DNA of 64,000 nt from CAWBRY01 sp963791295. GTDB taxonomy: Bacteria; Bacteroidota; Bacteroidia; Chitinophagales; Chitinophagaceae. Shown here one piece after another: positions 27,787 to 35,897 of the stretch. The stretch's first letter is position 1; each line of letters starts with the position of its first letter. Location of the stretch: positions 124,001 to 188,000 of the forward strand of contig CAWBRY010000003.1 in assembly GCA_963791295.1 (NCBI GenBank), given 5' to 3'. The translations under genes were made by a program, and so were the position numbers. A model generated the notes under the pieces. The model was not told where the DNA came from, ran no database searches, and worked only from the letters and a program-made list of their open reading frames with translations.

Positions 27787-29034
27787 CTATTCTTTTTCAA
27801 ATTCTTCTTTCAGAATTTTTCTGACTTCGGTAATGGTTTCTTTTTCCAGGTCCGTTCTTCTTTCCAGCTCTTCATGTGTTAGCGCCAACACGCTGCGAGC
27901 GGTATCACAACCAACTCGTTTTAATTCATCGATAACCCAGGTTTCAATTTCGTCACTGAATTCTTCCAGGTCGATATCAAATTCTTCTACCTCACCTTCG
28001 TTATCCCTGTAAACATCCAGTTCGTAACCTGTCAATTCGCAGGCCAGTTTAATGTTGACGCCGCGACGACCGATAGCCAGTGAAACCTGGTCGGGTTTCA
28101 GGTAAACATTGGCGTGCATACTTTCATTGTCCAACTCCATGCTCGTGATCTTGGCCGGTGTTAGGGAACGCTGGATCAGTAGTTGGTTATTACTGGTCCA
28201 GTTGATCACGTCAATGTTTTCATTCTTTAATTCCCGAACAATACCGTGAATACGACTCCCCTTCATGCCCACGCAGGCGCCTACAGGATCGATCCGGTCA
28301 TCGTACGACTCGACGGCCACTTTTGCTCTTTCCCCGGGATCCCGAACAATTTTTTTGATTACAATGAGTCCGTCGAATATCTCCGGAACTTCGATTTCCA
28401 GCAACTTGGCCAGAAAGTCAGGCGAAGTTCGGGAAAGTATAATGACCGGAGTGTTATTCTTCATGTCGACCTTCTTGACAACAGCCCGTATATTTTCTCC
28501 TTTTTTGAAATAATCCTGTGGTATCTGCTCACTTTTAGGAAGTATCAATTCGTTTCCTTCTTCATCAAGCAACAGAATTTCTTTTTTCCATACCTGGTAG
28601 ACTTCAGCACTGATGATTTCTCCGACGCGGTCACCATATTTTTTGGCCAGGACATTTTTCTTCAGATCGCTGATGCGACTGGCCAGGGTTTGTTTGGCGG
28701 CTAAAATTGCCCGGCGTCCAAAATCGACCAGGTCAATTTCTTCATAGAGTTCTTCACCAACTTCAAAGTCGGGTTCAATTCTGACTGCATCCGAGTAGGC
28801 TACCTGCGCCAATGGGTCTTCTACCTGTCCGTCTTCTACGATCATACGCCGGCGAATGATTTCCAGGTCACCTTTTTCTGCATTCACAATCACGTCGAAG
28901 TTCTCATCGCTGGTGTATTTCTTGCGCAGTAGGGTTTTAAATACATCTTCCACTACCTTCATCATGGTAGGGCGGTCAATGTTCTCGGCTTCTTTAAAAT
29001 CCTGAAATGCCTCAATCAAGTTAATACTAGCCAT
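27787..29034 (-). CDS. nusA: Transcription termination/antitermination factor NusA
   Basis: 415 residues. The NusA N-terminal domain is followed by an S1 domain, then KH1 with VGACVGMKGSRIHGIV and KH2 with VSLAIGRRGVNIKLA. The C-terminal acidic repeats of E. coli are absent, which is normal here. It lies between rimP (53 bp) and infB (28 bp) in one operon. Confidence 0.97.
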   Translation of the reverse strand: MASINLIEAFQDFKEAENIDRPTMMKVVEDVFKTLLRKKYTSDENFDVIVNAEKGDLEIIRRRMIVEDGQVEDPLAQVAYSDAVRIEPDFEVGEELYEEIDLVDFGRRAILAAKQTLASRISDLKKNVLAKKYGDRVGEIISAEVYQVWKKEILLLDEEGNELILPKSEQIPQDYFKKGENIRAVVKKVDMKNNTPVIILSRTSPDFLAKLLEIEVPEIFDGLIVIKKIVRDPGERAKVAVESYDDRIDPVGACVGMKGSRIHGIVRELKNENIDVINWTSNNQLLIQRSLTPAKITSMELDNESMHANVYLKPDQVSLAIGRRGVNIKLACELTGYELDVYRDNEGEVEEFDIDLEEFSDEIETWVIDELKRVGCDTARSVLALTHEELERRTDLEKETITEVRKILKEEFEKE

Positions 29035-29087
29035 AACTGAAATCGATTTTTATATTATATTTTATTTAATAGCAGGCTGGATTCTGT

Positions 29088-29612
29088 TCATCCAAATTTC
29101 ACCTGCACTTTAGTTGCTTTAATATTTTCAAATGGGATCTTGTAGGTAACTATTTCCTTCCTTTTACTGCCAGGGCCTGTCGGATGGATCTCTCCTGTCT
29201 GTAATATGCCTTTTCGGGAGAGCCTTCGTTCCTCTTCGATTACAATTTCCGTCTCTGTTGCACTTAACAATTTCCCTTCCTTCCTGCCGCCATCCTTTTC
29301 CATTACTTCCACCTCCCGTCCTATATTTTTTACGTATTGGCGATAGAGTTTCAGGGGTTCATCAAGACCTGGCGAAGATACTTCCAGCGAAAAATCGCCG
29401 CCAGGGAACATGGCACTTTCTTCCAACTCACGGTAAAGCCTTCGATTGTAATGAACCAACTTGTCGATGCTAATACCCTGGTCACCGTCAATAAACACTT
29501 TCACATTGTTGCTGGGCTTAATCCTTACTTCCACCAGGAAGAGCGACGGTTCAGAGCTAAGCAACACCTCCACCTTTTGTTCCAACTCTCTTATTTGCGG
29601 GTCCTCGTTCAT
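29088..29612 (-). CDS. rimP: Ribosome maturation factor RimP
   Basis: 174 residues from the ATG at 29612. The RimP N-domain carries VFIDGDQGISIDKLVHYNRRL, FSLEVSSPGLDEPL follows, and a C-terminal SH3-like domain begins around VEVMEKDGG. It helps 30S maturation. The frame is open to a TTG at 29672, but that codon lies inside the -7 box of the operon promoter, so it cannot be the start. This is the first gene of rimP-nusA-infB. Confidence 0.92.
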   Translation of the reverse strand: MNEDPQIRELEQKVEVLLSSEPSLFLVEVRIKPSNNVKVFIDGDQGISIDKLVHYNRRLYRELEESAMFPGGDFSLEVSSPGLDEPLKLYRQYVKNIGREVEVMEKDGGRKEGKLLSATETEIVIEEERRLSRKGILQTGEIHPTGPGSKRKEIVTYKIPFENIKATKVQVKFG

Positions 29613-29669
29613 GTCATAGAAAAGAAGAAGGGAACGGACCTCGTTCCCTTCTATCGACTTTTGCTGGTG

Positions 29670-29677
29670 CAAATTTA
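29670..29677 (-). promoter_or_regulatory. -7 element for rimP-nusA-infB
   Basis: Minus strand TAAATTTG matches TAnnTTTG exactly. The predicted start near 29663 leaves a leader of about 50 nt before the rimP ATG. Confidence 0.55.
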
Positions 29678-29802
29678 GGAAAAACAGTCATTCGTTCCAA
29701 AAACTTTATCCGCCGATCCCATATCAGTAAGATCGTGCGCGCAGAGGCATCCTTTAACGAAGCCTTTGATGTATTTTGAAGAGGAAAATAGCTACTCTAT
29801 TG

Positions 29803-29810
29803 TAGTTTTG
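29803..29810 (+). promoter_or_regulatory. -7 element for the DUF4834 gene
   Basis: TAGTTTTG matches TAnnTTTG and ends 7 bases before the ATG at 29818, so the mRNA should be leaderless or nearly so. Confidence 0.5.
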
Positions 29811-29817
29811 TTCTATC

Positions 29818-30057
29818 ATGTTCCTGCGTGTCTTACTATATGCGTTGCTGTTCTATATCTTGTACAAAGTGGTGTTTGATCTGATCATTCCCGTGTACAA
29901 GGCTACCCGAAAGATCAAAAAAGGATTTCGGGAAATGCACGACCGGATGCAGGAAGAAATGAACCAGGCTCAAAGCCCTAATGCCGACGCTTCTGCTCCA
30001 AAGGCTGAACCTTCTGTCAAAGCCGCCGATTATATCGATTTTGAAGAGATTAAATAA
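29818..30057 (+). CDS. DUF4834-family small membrane protein
   Basis: 79 residues. One membrane helix (LLYALLFYILYKVVFDLIIPVY) is followed by a basic stretch, then an Ala/Pro-rich tail ending in DYIDFEEIK. The YIDFEE-type end is the hallmark of the DUF4834 family in Bacteroidetes, often near rimP or the division/translation genes. The function is unknown. It diverges from rimP. Confidence 0.75.
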   Translation: MFLRVLLYALLFYILYKVVFDLIIPVYKATRKIKKGFREMHDRMQEEMNQAQSPNADASAPKAEPSVKAADYIDFEEIK

Positions 30058-30081
30058 GTTCTCCGGTCTGCTTTATTTTTT

Positions 30082-30089
30082 TATTTTTG
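30082..30089 (+). promoter_or_regulatory. -7 element for the CAT-anticodon tRNA
   Basis: TATTTTTG matches TAnnTTTG, with the start expected near 30096 and so a leader of about 65 nt before the tRNA. The leader ends in the hairpin at 30141-30160. Confidence 0.4.
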
Positions 30090-30140
30090 CGCCTCACTAA
30101 TTCATTATAACAAATAAACAGTTCTTTCCATACTCTATTA

Positions 30141-30160
30141 TTTGACTGTTATCAGTCAAA
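30141..30160 (+). repeat. Perfect 8-bp palindrome abutting the tRNA 5' end
   Basis: TTTGACTG-TTAT-CAGTCAAA forms a perfect stem whose last base is immediately followed by the first base of the tRNA at 30161. In a precursor it would stack on the acceptor stem exactly at the RNase P cleavage site. Confidence 0.6.
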
Positions 30161-30234
30161 GGACCCTTAGCTCAGATGGTTAGAGCATCTGACTCATAAT
30201 CAGAGGGTCGCTGGTTCGATCCCAGCAGGGTCCA
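30161..30234 (+). tRNA. tRNA with CAT anticodon (Met, or Ile2 if lysidine-modified)
   Basis: 74 nt. The acceptor GGACCCT pairs with AGGGTCC, the D arm is GCTCAGATGGTTAGAGC, and the anticodon stem TCTGA/TCAGA encloses the loop CTCATAA. The T arm is CTGGTTCGATCCCAG. The 3' CCA is not encoded. It is an elongator-type tRNA; the first pair G-C excludes initiator tRNA. Whether it is elongator Met or Ile(CAU) read by lysidine cannot be settled by eye. Confidence 0.95.
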
Positions 30235-30244
30235 CAATTGGAGT

Positions 30245-30270
30245 TGGCGGAACCTGTTTCCGCCATTTTA
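30245..30270 (+). terminator. Terminator of the tRNA transcript
   Basis: TGGCGGAA and TTCCGCCA form an 8-bp stem with a CCTGT loop, followed by TTTTA. It lies 11 bp after the tRNA. Confidence 0.7.
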
Positions 30271-30311
30271 TCGGGAGGCAATCAATCAGTTATGAGATGG
30301 TTTCTTTAACC

Positions 30312-30340
30312 TTTTGTTAACCGGGATGAAAATACTTTTG
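30312..30340 (+). promoter_or_regulatory. Promoter (-33/-7) for the 30360 gene
   Basis: TTTTG (30312-30316), a 16-bp spacer, then TACTTTTG (30333-30340). Both boxes agree with the Bacteroidetes consensus, though the spacer is slightly short. The ATG is 20 bases downstream. Confidence 0.5.
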
Positions 30341-30359
30341 TCCATCTCTAAACTAGCAT

Positions 30360-31079
30360 ATGAAGAAAATTTTATTTCTCGCTTTCAGCACATTAATCAC
30401 CCTTTCCCTCTTTGCACAGCAGGATTCTACGGCGAGAAGGCAGGCTATTTTCATAGGCAACCGTTCCAATGACCATTTTTTAATTCAACTGGGATATACC
30501 AAGTGGTCGGGTCAACCCGACTCCATTAATACCGGCCTTTCAAAGAGCTTGAACGTTTATTTCATGTTTGATTTTCCATTCAAGACCAACCCTAAGCTTA
30601 GCATGGCTTTCGGACCGGGCATCGGATCTGATCAAATCGTTTTTAAGAAAACGTATGTGGGCATCAAGGACCTGACGCCGGTCCTCAATTTTACTAACCA
30701 GGAGGATACGACTCATTTCAAAAGGGTGAAATTAGCGACGACTTATTTCGAGGCTCCGATAGAGTTTCGTTACAACTCAGATCCTCTTCACAATGGAAAG
30801 AGCTTTAAGCTGGCGATCGGTCTCAAGGTTGGGTTTCTGATGGGAGCTCATACGCGCAATAAGGAATTGGAGGACAAGAGTGGCAACACCATAAATGCAT
30901 ATACGATGAAGGAGGCCAGCAAACGCTTTTTCAATAACAACCGGTTTTGTGTCATCGGCAGGGTTGGAATAGGACATTTTAGTTTGTATGGAAGTTACCA
31001 GGTCAGCTCCTTATTTAAAGACGGACTTGCTGCAGAAGTTCACCCCTACTCCATTGGCCTAACTTTAAGTGGATTGTAG
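30360..31079 (+). CDS. Outer-membrane beta-barrel protein, PorT-like
   Basis: 239 residues. A signal peptide ends near LSLFAQQ, followed by alternating short strands and a GRVGIGHFSLYGSYQVSSLF segment near the C-terminus typical of eight-strand barrels. It resembles the PorT/outer-membrane barrel (DUF) proteins of Bacteroidetes in size and strand pattern, but I cannot assign it to PorT itself. It is a single gene with its own promoter, between a tRNA and hflX. Confidence 0.6.
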   Translation: MKKILFLAFSTLITLSLFAQQDSTARRQAIFIGNRSNDHFLIQLGYTKWSGQPDSINTGLSKSLNVYFMFDFPFKTNPKLSMAFGPGIGSDQIVFKKTYVGIKDLTPVLNFTNQEDTTHFKRVKLATTYFEAPIEFRYNSDPLHNGKSFKLAIGLKVGFLMGAHTRNKELEDKSGNTINAYTMKEASKRFFNNNRFCVIGRVGIGHFSLYGSYQVSSLFKDGLAAEVHPYSIGLTLSGL

Positions 31080-31141
31080 GATACACGTGAGATCCTTATT
31101 ATTTATTTATTCAGCTCGCGTTCAAACCTGCCTCTATTTTT

Positions 31142-31149
31142 TAACTTTG
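31142..31149 (+). promoter_or_regulatory. -7 element for hflX
   Basis: TAACTTTG matches TAnnTTTG. A start near 31156 makes the in-frame GTG at 31151 impossible and supports the ATG at 31187. Confidence 0.5.
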
Positions 31150-31186
31150 CGTGACCCCTTGCTTAGGTGAGGGTATTTTTATTAAT

Positions 31187-32377
31187 ATGCTGCACAAGAC
31201 AAATCGCATTCAACCTAAGGAAAAGGCATTGTTGGTAGGATTGGTTCATCAAAATCAAACGGAGGTCCAGGTACAGGAATACCTGGATGAGTTGGCCTTC
31301 CTGGCAGAAACAGCAGGTGCAGTAACGGTGAAACGGTTTACTCAAAAACTTCATAAGCCTGACAGCAAGACGCTCATTGGCAAGGGTAAACTGGAGGAAA
31401 TCAGGAAATATGCAGAAGGCAAGAATATCCGTATCGCCATTTTTGACGATGAGCTGAGTGGGGCACAGATCAACAATATTGAAAAGGCGTTGGATGTAAA
31501 AACGATTGACCGGTCGGACCTGATCCTGGACATATTTGCGCGAAGGGCTAAGACCTCGCAGGCCAAGACCCAGGTAGAGCTCGCCCAATACCAATATATA
31601 TTACCAAGGCTTCGCGGCATGTGGAAACACCTGGAGCGGTTGGGAGGTGGCATCGGCACAAGAGGTCCGGGAGAAACCGAAATAGAAACTGACCGACGTA
31701 TCGTACGCGATAAGATTTCTTTGTTGAGAAAAAGACTTTTGGAGATTGACAAGCAGGCATTCACCCAGCGCAAGGACCGAGGTGAATTCATTCGTGTAGC
31801 ATTGGTGGGATATACCAATGTCGGCAAGTCCACGATCATGAATCTGTTGAGTAAGCGGGATGTTTTTGCCGAAAATAAATTGTTTGCGACCCTGGATACG
31901 ACTACCAGTAAGGTGGTTTTTGAAAACACGCCGTTCTTACTCAGTGATACCGTCGGTTTTATTCGAAAGCTCCCACACCATTTGGTAGAAAGTTTTAAAT
32001 CCACGCTGGATGAAGTGAGGGAGGCGGACATCTTACTGCACGTGGTGGATATATCTCATCCGAGCTATGAGGAGCAGATTGCAGTGGTCAACAAGACCTT
32101 GGAGGAGTTGAAGAGTTTGGACAAACCTATACTTACCATATTTAATAAGATGGACGTATATGAAGAGAAGACTTTTGACGAATGGTTGGATGAAAGCAAT
32201 AGAAAGGAATTGTTGAAAGACCTGTATCAACGATGGGAGATAGAGACGGAGGGCAATGTCGTTTTCATCTCGGCGATTGAGAAAAGAAATATCGACACGC
32301 TTCGTCACCTGATCCTGGAAAGAGTGAGGAAGATGTACAGGATCAGGTATCCGTATAAAACCAAGTTCATCTATTAG
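31187..32377 (+). CDS. hflX: Ribosome-associated GTPase HflX
   Basis: 396 residues. The HflX N-terminal domain contains the glycine-rich LGGGIGTRGPGETEIETDRR stretch. The GTPase domain has G1 GYTNVGKST, G3 DTVGFIRKLP and G4 NKMD. HflX splits stalled ribosomes under stress. The start was chosen by the promoter position. The Rieske gene begins 11 bp later, so the two are co-transcribed. Confidence 0.94.
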   Translation: MLHKTNRIQPKEKALLVGLVHQNQTEVQVQEYLDELAFLAETAGAVTVKRFTQKLHKPDSKTLIGKGKLEEIRKYAEGKNIRIAIFDDELSGAQINNIEKALDVKTIDRSDLILDIFARRAKTSQAKTQVELAQYQYILPRLRGMWKHLERLGGGIGTRGPGETEIETDRRIVRDKISLLRKRLLEIDKQAFTQRKDRGEFIRVALVGYTNVGKSTIMNLLSKRDVFAENKLFATLDTTTSKVVFENTPFLLSDTVGFIRKLPHHLVESFKSTLDEVREADILLHVVDISHPSYEEQIAVVNKTLEELKSLDKPILTIFNKMDVYEEKTFDEWLDESNRKELLKDLYQRWEIETEGNVVFISAIEKRNIDTLRHLILERVRKMYRIRYPYKTKFIY

Positions 32378-32388
32378 GTCGGATATAA

Positions 32389-32739
32389 ATGCCGGAAAAA
32401 AAATTCACCTGGTATAAGATTGCCAATCATGTTTCCGATATGGACTTCGGCGGTTGTAATGTTGCCGTGGCGGAAGCAGATGGGAAAAAGATCTGCATTG
32501 CGCGCTTCCGGGATGAACTATTTGCCATCGCTTTTAGTTGTCCGCATGCCGGAGGAAGCATGGAAGCGGGTAAAATCGACGCATCCGGAAATATTGTTTG
32601 TCCCGTCCATGGCTATAGTTACAGACTTCACAATGGCTACAATACCAGCGGGGAAGGCTTTCATTTAAAAAACTGGCCCTTGGAGGTCAGGGAAGACGGG
32701 ATCTATGTAAAGATGGAAGAAATCAGAAATCCATCTTAG
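32389..32739 (+). CDS. Rieske [2Fe-2S] ferredoxin-like protein
   Basis: 116 residues. Both cluster ligand boxes are intact: CPHAGG and CPVHGYSY (C-x-H ... C-x-x-H). No membrane or signal segment is seen, so it is a soluble NirD/biphenyl-dioxygenase-type electron carrier. No oxygenase partner is adjacent. Its stop overlaps the convergent Hcp-like gene by 4 bases. Confidence 0.88.
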   Translation: MPEKKFTWYKIANHVSDMDFGGCNVAVAEADGKKICIARFRDELFAIAFSCPHAGGSMEAGKIDASGNIVCPVHGYSYRLHNGYNTSGEGFHLKNWPLEVREDGIYVKMEEIRNPS

Positions 32740-33311
32740 AAGCCATAGGCAAATGCTTTATTCGTCGCAAAATCCCAACCAGTTGAAGAACTTGCACCAG
32801 GACCTCCCGCAGCATTTTGCGTAGTTATCTTCCAGGCAATTTTGGTCGGGCGGAGCTCAACCGAAATAGTTGGAGAGTCACCACCCGCTGCAACGGAAAA
32901 AGAACTAACCATGATATCCTCCATATGGATTTTGTAATATTCTATGGGTGCAGAGCCACTCATTTTCACCATAACCAAATCAGCTGAAGTAATCATCTTG
33001 CTCTGAAGCTGAGCAACCTGGAAAGACGTGGCTGCCAAACTTAAGGGCAATGCCAAACTGAAACCAGCATAGGAAACCAGACAGGCCGATCTGTCGGTGG
33101 TTTTTGCACCTGCACTTTGAGCATCGCAACCCTTAAATCCATCTGAAAACGAGAGAACTTCAATCTGGTTTTCATACCCTTTTACGGTGGAACCTCCTTT
33201 AAAAGGAACGCCGTCAGATACGACTTTTAGGAAAATTGAGTTCTGCGAGAAGGCGTTAGTAGAAAAAAATAATGCCTGGGAAATTAATAAGGCGAGAAGA
33301 GTCTTTTTCAT
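32736..33311 (-). CDS. Hcp-like protein (T6SS tube family) with a Sec signal peptide
   Basis: 191 residues from the ATG at 33311. A classical signal peptide (MKKTLLALLISQALFFSTNAFSQ) precedes an Hcp fold. IFLKVVSDGVPFKGGSTVKG and IEVLSFSDGF match the Hcp N-terminal strands. YYKIHMEDIMVSSFSV, then SVELRPTKIAWKI, match the C-terminal strands. True T6SS Hcp is cytoplasmic and has no signal peptide. Two cysteines (GCDAQ and SACLVS) could form a disulfide, fitting periplasmic or extracellular life. No other T6SS gene is recognised nearby. It may be a self-assembling extracellular ring protein with a new job. Confidence 0.75.
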   Translation of the reverse strand: MKKTLLALLISQALFFSTNAFSQNSIFLKVVSDGVPFKGGSTVKGYENQIEVLSFSDGFKGCDAQSAGAKTTDRSACLVSYAGFSLALPLSLAATSFQVAQLQSKMITSADLVMVKMSGSAPIEYYKIHMEDIMVSSFSVAAGGDSPTISVELRPTKIAWKITTQNAAGGPGASSSTGWDFATNKAFAYGF

Positions 33312-33465
33312 AATTGTTGTTTTGGTTGTAAAAAATAAACATATTCCAGATGGCAAGAAAATCTATTTATCACCATTTACCGCCTATAATTTGGGGTTTG
33401 TAAAATGGATTTCTTCAAATACTTTTAGGTGTTCAACTTCTACATTAATAAATGACTGAAATTTT

Positions 33466-34866
33466 ATGCAAAAAGATAATTCAACGTCCAGGAGAAAATT
33501 CTTACAGCAAATAGGCGCCACAACCTTAGTCGCTGCTGCATCGCCGCTATCATCGCTTGCTGCCCGTGAAAAAGCGGAAGAACGCATTTTACAATATGAG
33601 CGGAAAATTTCATCTGATGACAAGATCCGTTTGGGTGTGATCGGCTATGGTGTTCAGGGGCATTTTGATTTAGGTACTGCACTTAAAGTACCCGGAGTTG
33701 AACTGGCAGGTATTTGCGATCTATATACCGGCCGGCTTGACAACGCTAAGGAAAAATTCGGCAATGAGCTTTACACAACAAGAAACTACAAAGAACTTTT
33801 AGATAGAAAAGACATTGACGCCGTAATTAATGCCACCACTGATTGTTGGCATACCCGCATCACCTTAGATGCTTTGGCGAAAGGCAAACATGTGTATTGC
33901 GAGAAGCCCATGATATATAAGATAGCGGAGGGTTATGATGTAATAAAAGCAAGCAAAAAATCGGGTAAAGTATTCCAGGTGGGTAGTCAACGGGTGAGCA
34001 GCATCGCTTACGCAAAAGCAAAAGAATTACTGGCTGCCGGTGAAATTGGAAAGCTTAATATGGTTAATGCAGTGTACGACAGGCAAAGCTCCATTGGTGC
34101 ATGGGAGTACACGATTCCAAAGGATGCGAATCCGACCACTATAGACTGGGATAAGTTTGTTGAAGTGACGGGCAAAATGCCGTTTGATGCAAAAAAGTTT
34201 TTTTGGTGGAGGGCTTTTAAAGACGTGGGTACGGGCGTAGCCGGCGACTTATTCATCCATTTATTAAGCGGCACCCATTTTATCACAGATTCAAAAGGGC
34301 CGGAAACTATTTTTAGTGGCGGGCAATTGAGTTATTGGAAAGATGGCCGAGATATGCCTGATGTAATGTCGGGTGTTATGCAATATCCGGACAGCAAAGA
34401 ACATCCTGCTTACCAACTGACCTTGCAGGTAAATTTTATCAGTGGTACGGGCGGTCAGGAAGTGATCCGGTTGGTTGGTTCCGAAGGCGTGTTGGAAGTA
34501 AATGGAAACAGTATTACTATAAAACATAGTTTGATGCCTGAGGCTCCGGGATTCGGAGGGTATGATTCCCTTTTTACGTTTTCAAAAAGCATGCAGGAGG
34601 AAATGCAAAAAGAATACGAAGCTAAATGGACGGCTGATCAAAGAAAAAGAAAGAAGAAAGAGGATATTGTTTTTAAAGCTCCACCCGGTTATGATGAACA
34701 CTTAGATCATTTTACCAATTTCTTTGATGCAATAAGAACCGGTAAGCCGGTAGTTGAAGATGCGGAATTTGGTTTCCGGGCAGCCGCTCCGGCTTTATCA
34801 TGCAACGATAGTTATTTTACCAAAAAAATTATAAACTGGGATCCGGTTAATATGAAATTGAAGTAG
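33466..34866 (+). CDS. Tat-exported Gfo/Idh/MocA family oxidoreductase
   Basis: 466 residues. A twin-arginine signal, TSRRKFLQQIGATTLVAAAS, lies at the start. The Rossmann NAD-binding motif GVIGYGVQGHFDL follows near residue 60, then the EKP motif in YCEKPMI and a C-terminal substrate domain. These exported enzymes act on sugars or sugar derivatives in Bacteroidetes, with folding and NAD loading before export. The neighbouring TIM-barrel epimerase-like lipoprotein converges 4 bp away, suggesting a shared periplasmic sugar pathway. The exact substrate is unknown. Confidence 0.85.
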   Translation: MQKDNSTSRRKFLQQIGATTLVAAASPLSSLAAREKAEERILQYERKISSDDKIRLGVIGYGVQGHFDLGTALKVPGVELAGICDLYTGRLDNAKEKFGNELYTTRNYKELLDRKDIDAVINATTDCWHTRITLDALAKGKHVYCEKPMIYKIAEGYDVIKASKKSGKVFQVGSQRVSSIAYAKAKELLAAGEIGKLNMVNAVYDRQSSIGAWEYTIPKDANPTTIDWDKFVEVTGKMPFDAKKFFWWRAFKDVGTGVAGDLFIHLLSGTHFITDSKGPETIFSGGQLSYWKDGRDMPDVMSGVMQYPDSKEHPAYQLTLQVNFISGTGGQEVIRLVGSEGVLEVNGNSITIKHSLMPEAPGFGGYDSLFTFSKSMQEEMQKEYEAKWTADQRKRKKKEDIVFKAPPGYDEHLDHFTNFFDAIRTGKPVVEDAEFGFRAAAPALSCNDSYFTKKIINWDPVNMKLK

Positions 34867-34870
34867 GGTG

Positions 34871-35788
34871 TTAAGGATTCAGAAGCTTCTCCCTATGAAT
34901 GTACGCGAGGGATGAGTCTACTGCGGCAAAGACATCCCCATCAAACTTATCCATTTCGAGGATATACCATTTCACTCCGATCTCGCGTCCTTTCTGAAAA
35001 ACAGATTTGTAATCGATCTTGTTGCTTTTTCCCAGCGGCACCCAATTGTCAGCTGGCATATCAGGAGGCATGAAATCGGCCCCCGTAAATATGCCAGTCG
35101 ACACATGATCCGCCATGTTTTTGACGTGCAGCAATTCTACGCCTTCACGATAACTGTCCATGAACTTCACAGGATCCACGCCGGCATAGGTAACCCAAAA
35201 CACATCCATTTCTAACCGCACGCATTTATTGTCGATGTGGCGTACGAAGCTGTCAAAGAAAGTATGCTGACTATCCATTGGCTGGAGCTCGTATCCATGG
35301 ATGTGATAATATAATTGAAGTCCGGATGCCTGGGCCTGTGGACAGGCTTTCATAAGAATATCCGCGGCTTCATTCACAATATTAAGTGTCACTGAGTCTG
35401 CCTTCGACTCTTTCAGCCAGGCTATACCCGTGTAGTGTGCCCCCAGTTTCTTGGCTGTCGCAAGGATAATCGTCGGGTCCTTCCGCCAATCAGCGAGGTT
35501 ATTCCAGTGAAGGGCAAACATTTTTAGGCCGGCAGCGTCGAGTTGCGCCCTGAAAGAATCGGGATTGCCAACAATAAAAGGGGCGTCAAAACCTTCGACG
35601 TTAGTGAAGCCCAAAGCTTTGATCTTTTTCAAAGTTCCCGGCACATCTTTTTCAAGCTCTCCACGAAATGTCCAAAGCTGTACAGCCAGTGAATCATTCA
35701 GGGATTTATTTTCAACGGTCTTACTTTCCTGATTTCCGCAGGATATCATGAATGCCGCGGAAATTATTATAAAAAGAATTTGTCGCAT
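34871..35788 (-). CDS. Sugar phosphate isomerase/epimerase-like TIM-barrel lipoprotein
   Basis: 305 residues. MRQILFIIISAAFMISCGNQ is a lipoprotein signal with Cys at residue 17. The body is an AP-endonuclease-2/xylose-isomerase-like barrel: VQLWTFRGELEKDVPGTLKKI start, GFTNVEGFDAP, and metal-ligand-like RLEMDVFWVTYAGVDPVKF, HVKNMA, ILEMDKFDG near the end. It probably isomerises a free sugar in the periplasm; other outcomes are possible. Confidence 0.8.
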   Translation of the reverse strand: MRQILFIIISAAFMISCGNQESKTVENKSLNDSLAVQLWTFRGELEKDVPGTLKKIKALGFTNVEGFDAPFIVGNPDSFRAQLDAAGLKMFALHWNNLADWRKDPTIILATAKKLGAHYTGIAWLKESKADSVTLNIVNEAADILMKACPQAQASGLQLYYHIHGYELQPMDSQHTFFDSFVRHIDNKCVRLEMDVFWVTYAGVDPVKFMDSYREGVELLHVKNMADHVSTGIFTGADFMPPDMPADNWVPLGKSNKIDYKSVFQKGREIGVKWYILEMDKFDGDVFAAVDSSLAYIHREKLLNP

Positions 35789-35856
35789 GCTATGACTTTA
35801 TTTGAGTTATTGAATTTAAGACAACCGGTGAAAATTTCAATCTTTTAATTATACCA

Positions 35857-35864
35857 TAAATTTG
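35857..35864 (+). promoter_or_regulatory. -7 element for the RibD-C gene set
   Basis: TAAATTTG matches TAnnTTTG exactly, 34 bases before the ATG at 35898. Confidence 0.5.
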
Positions 35865-35897
35865 TACATGCCCAACACCTGAATTAAACAGAATAGA

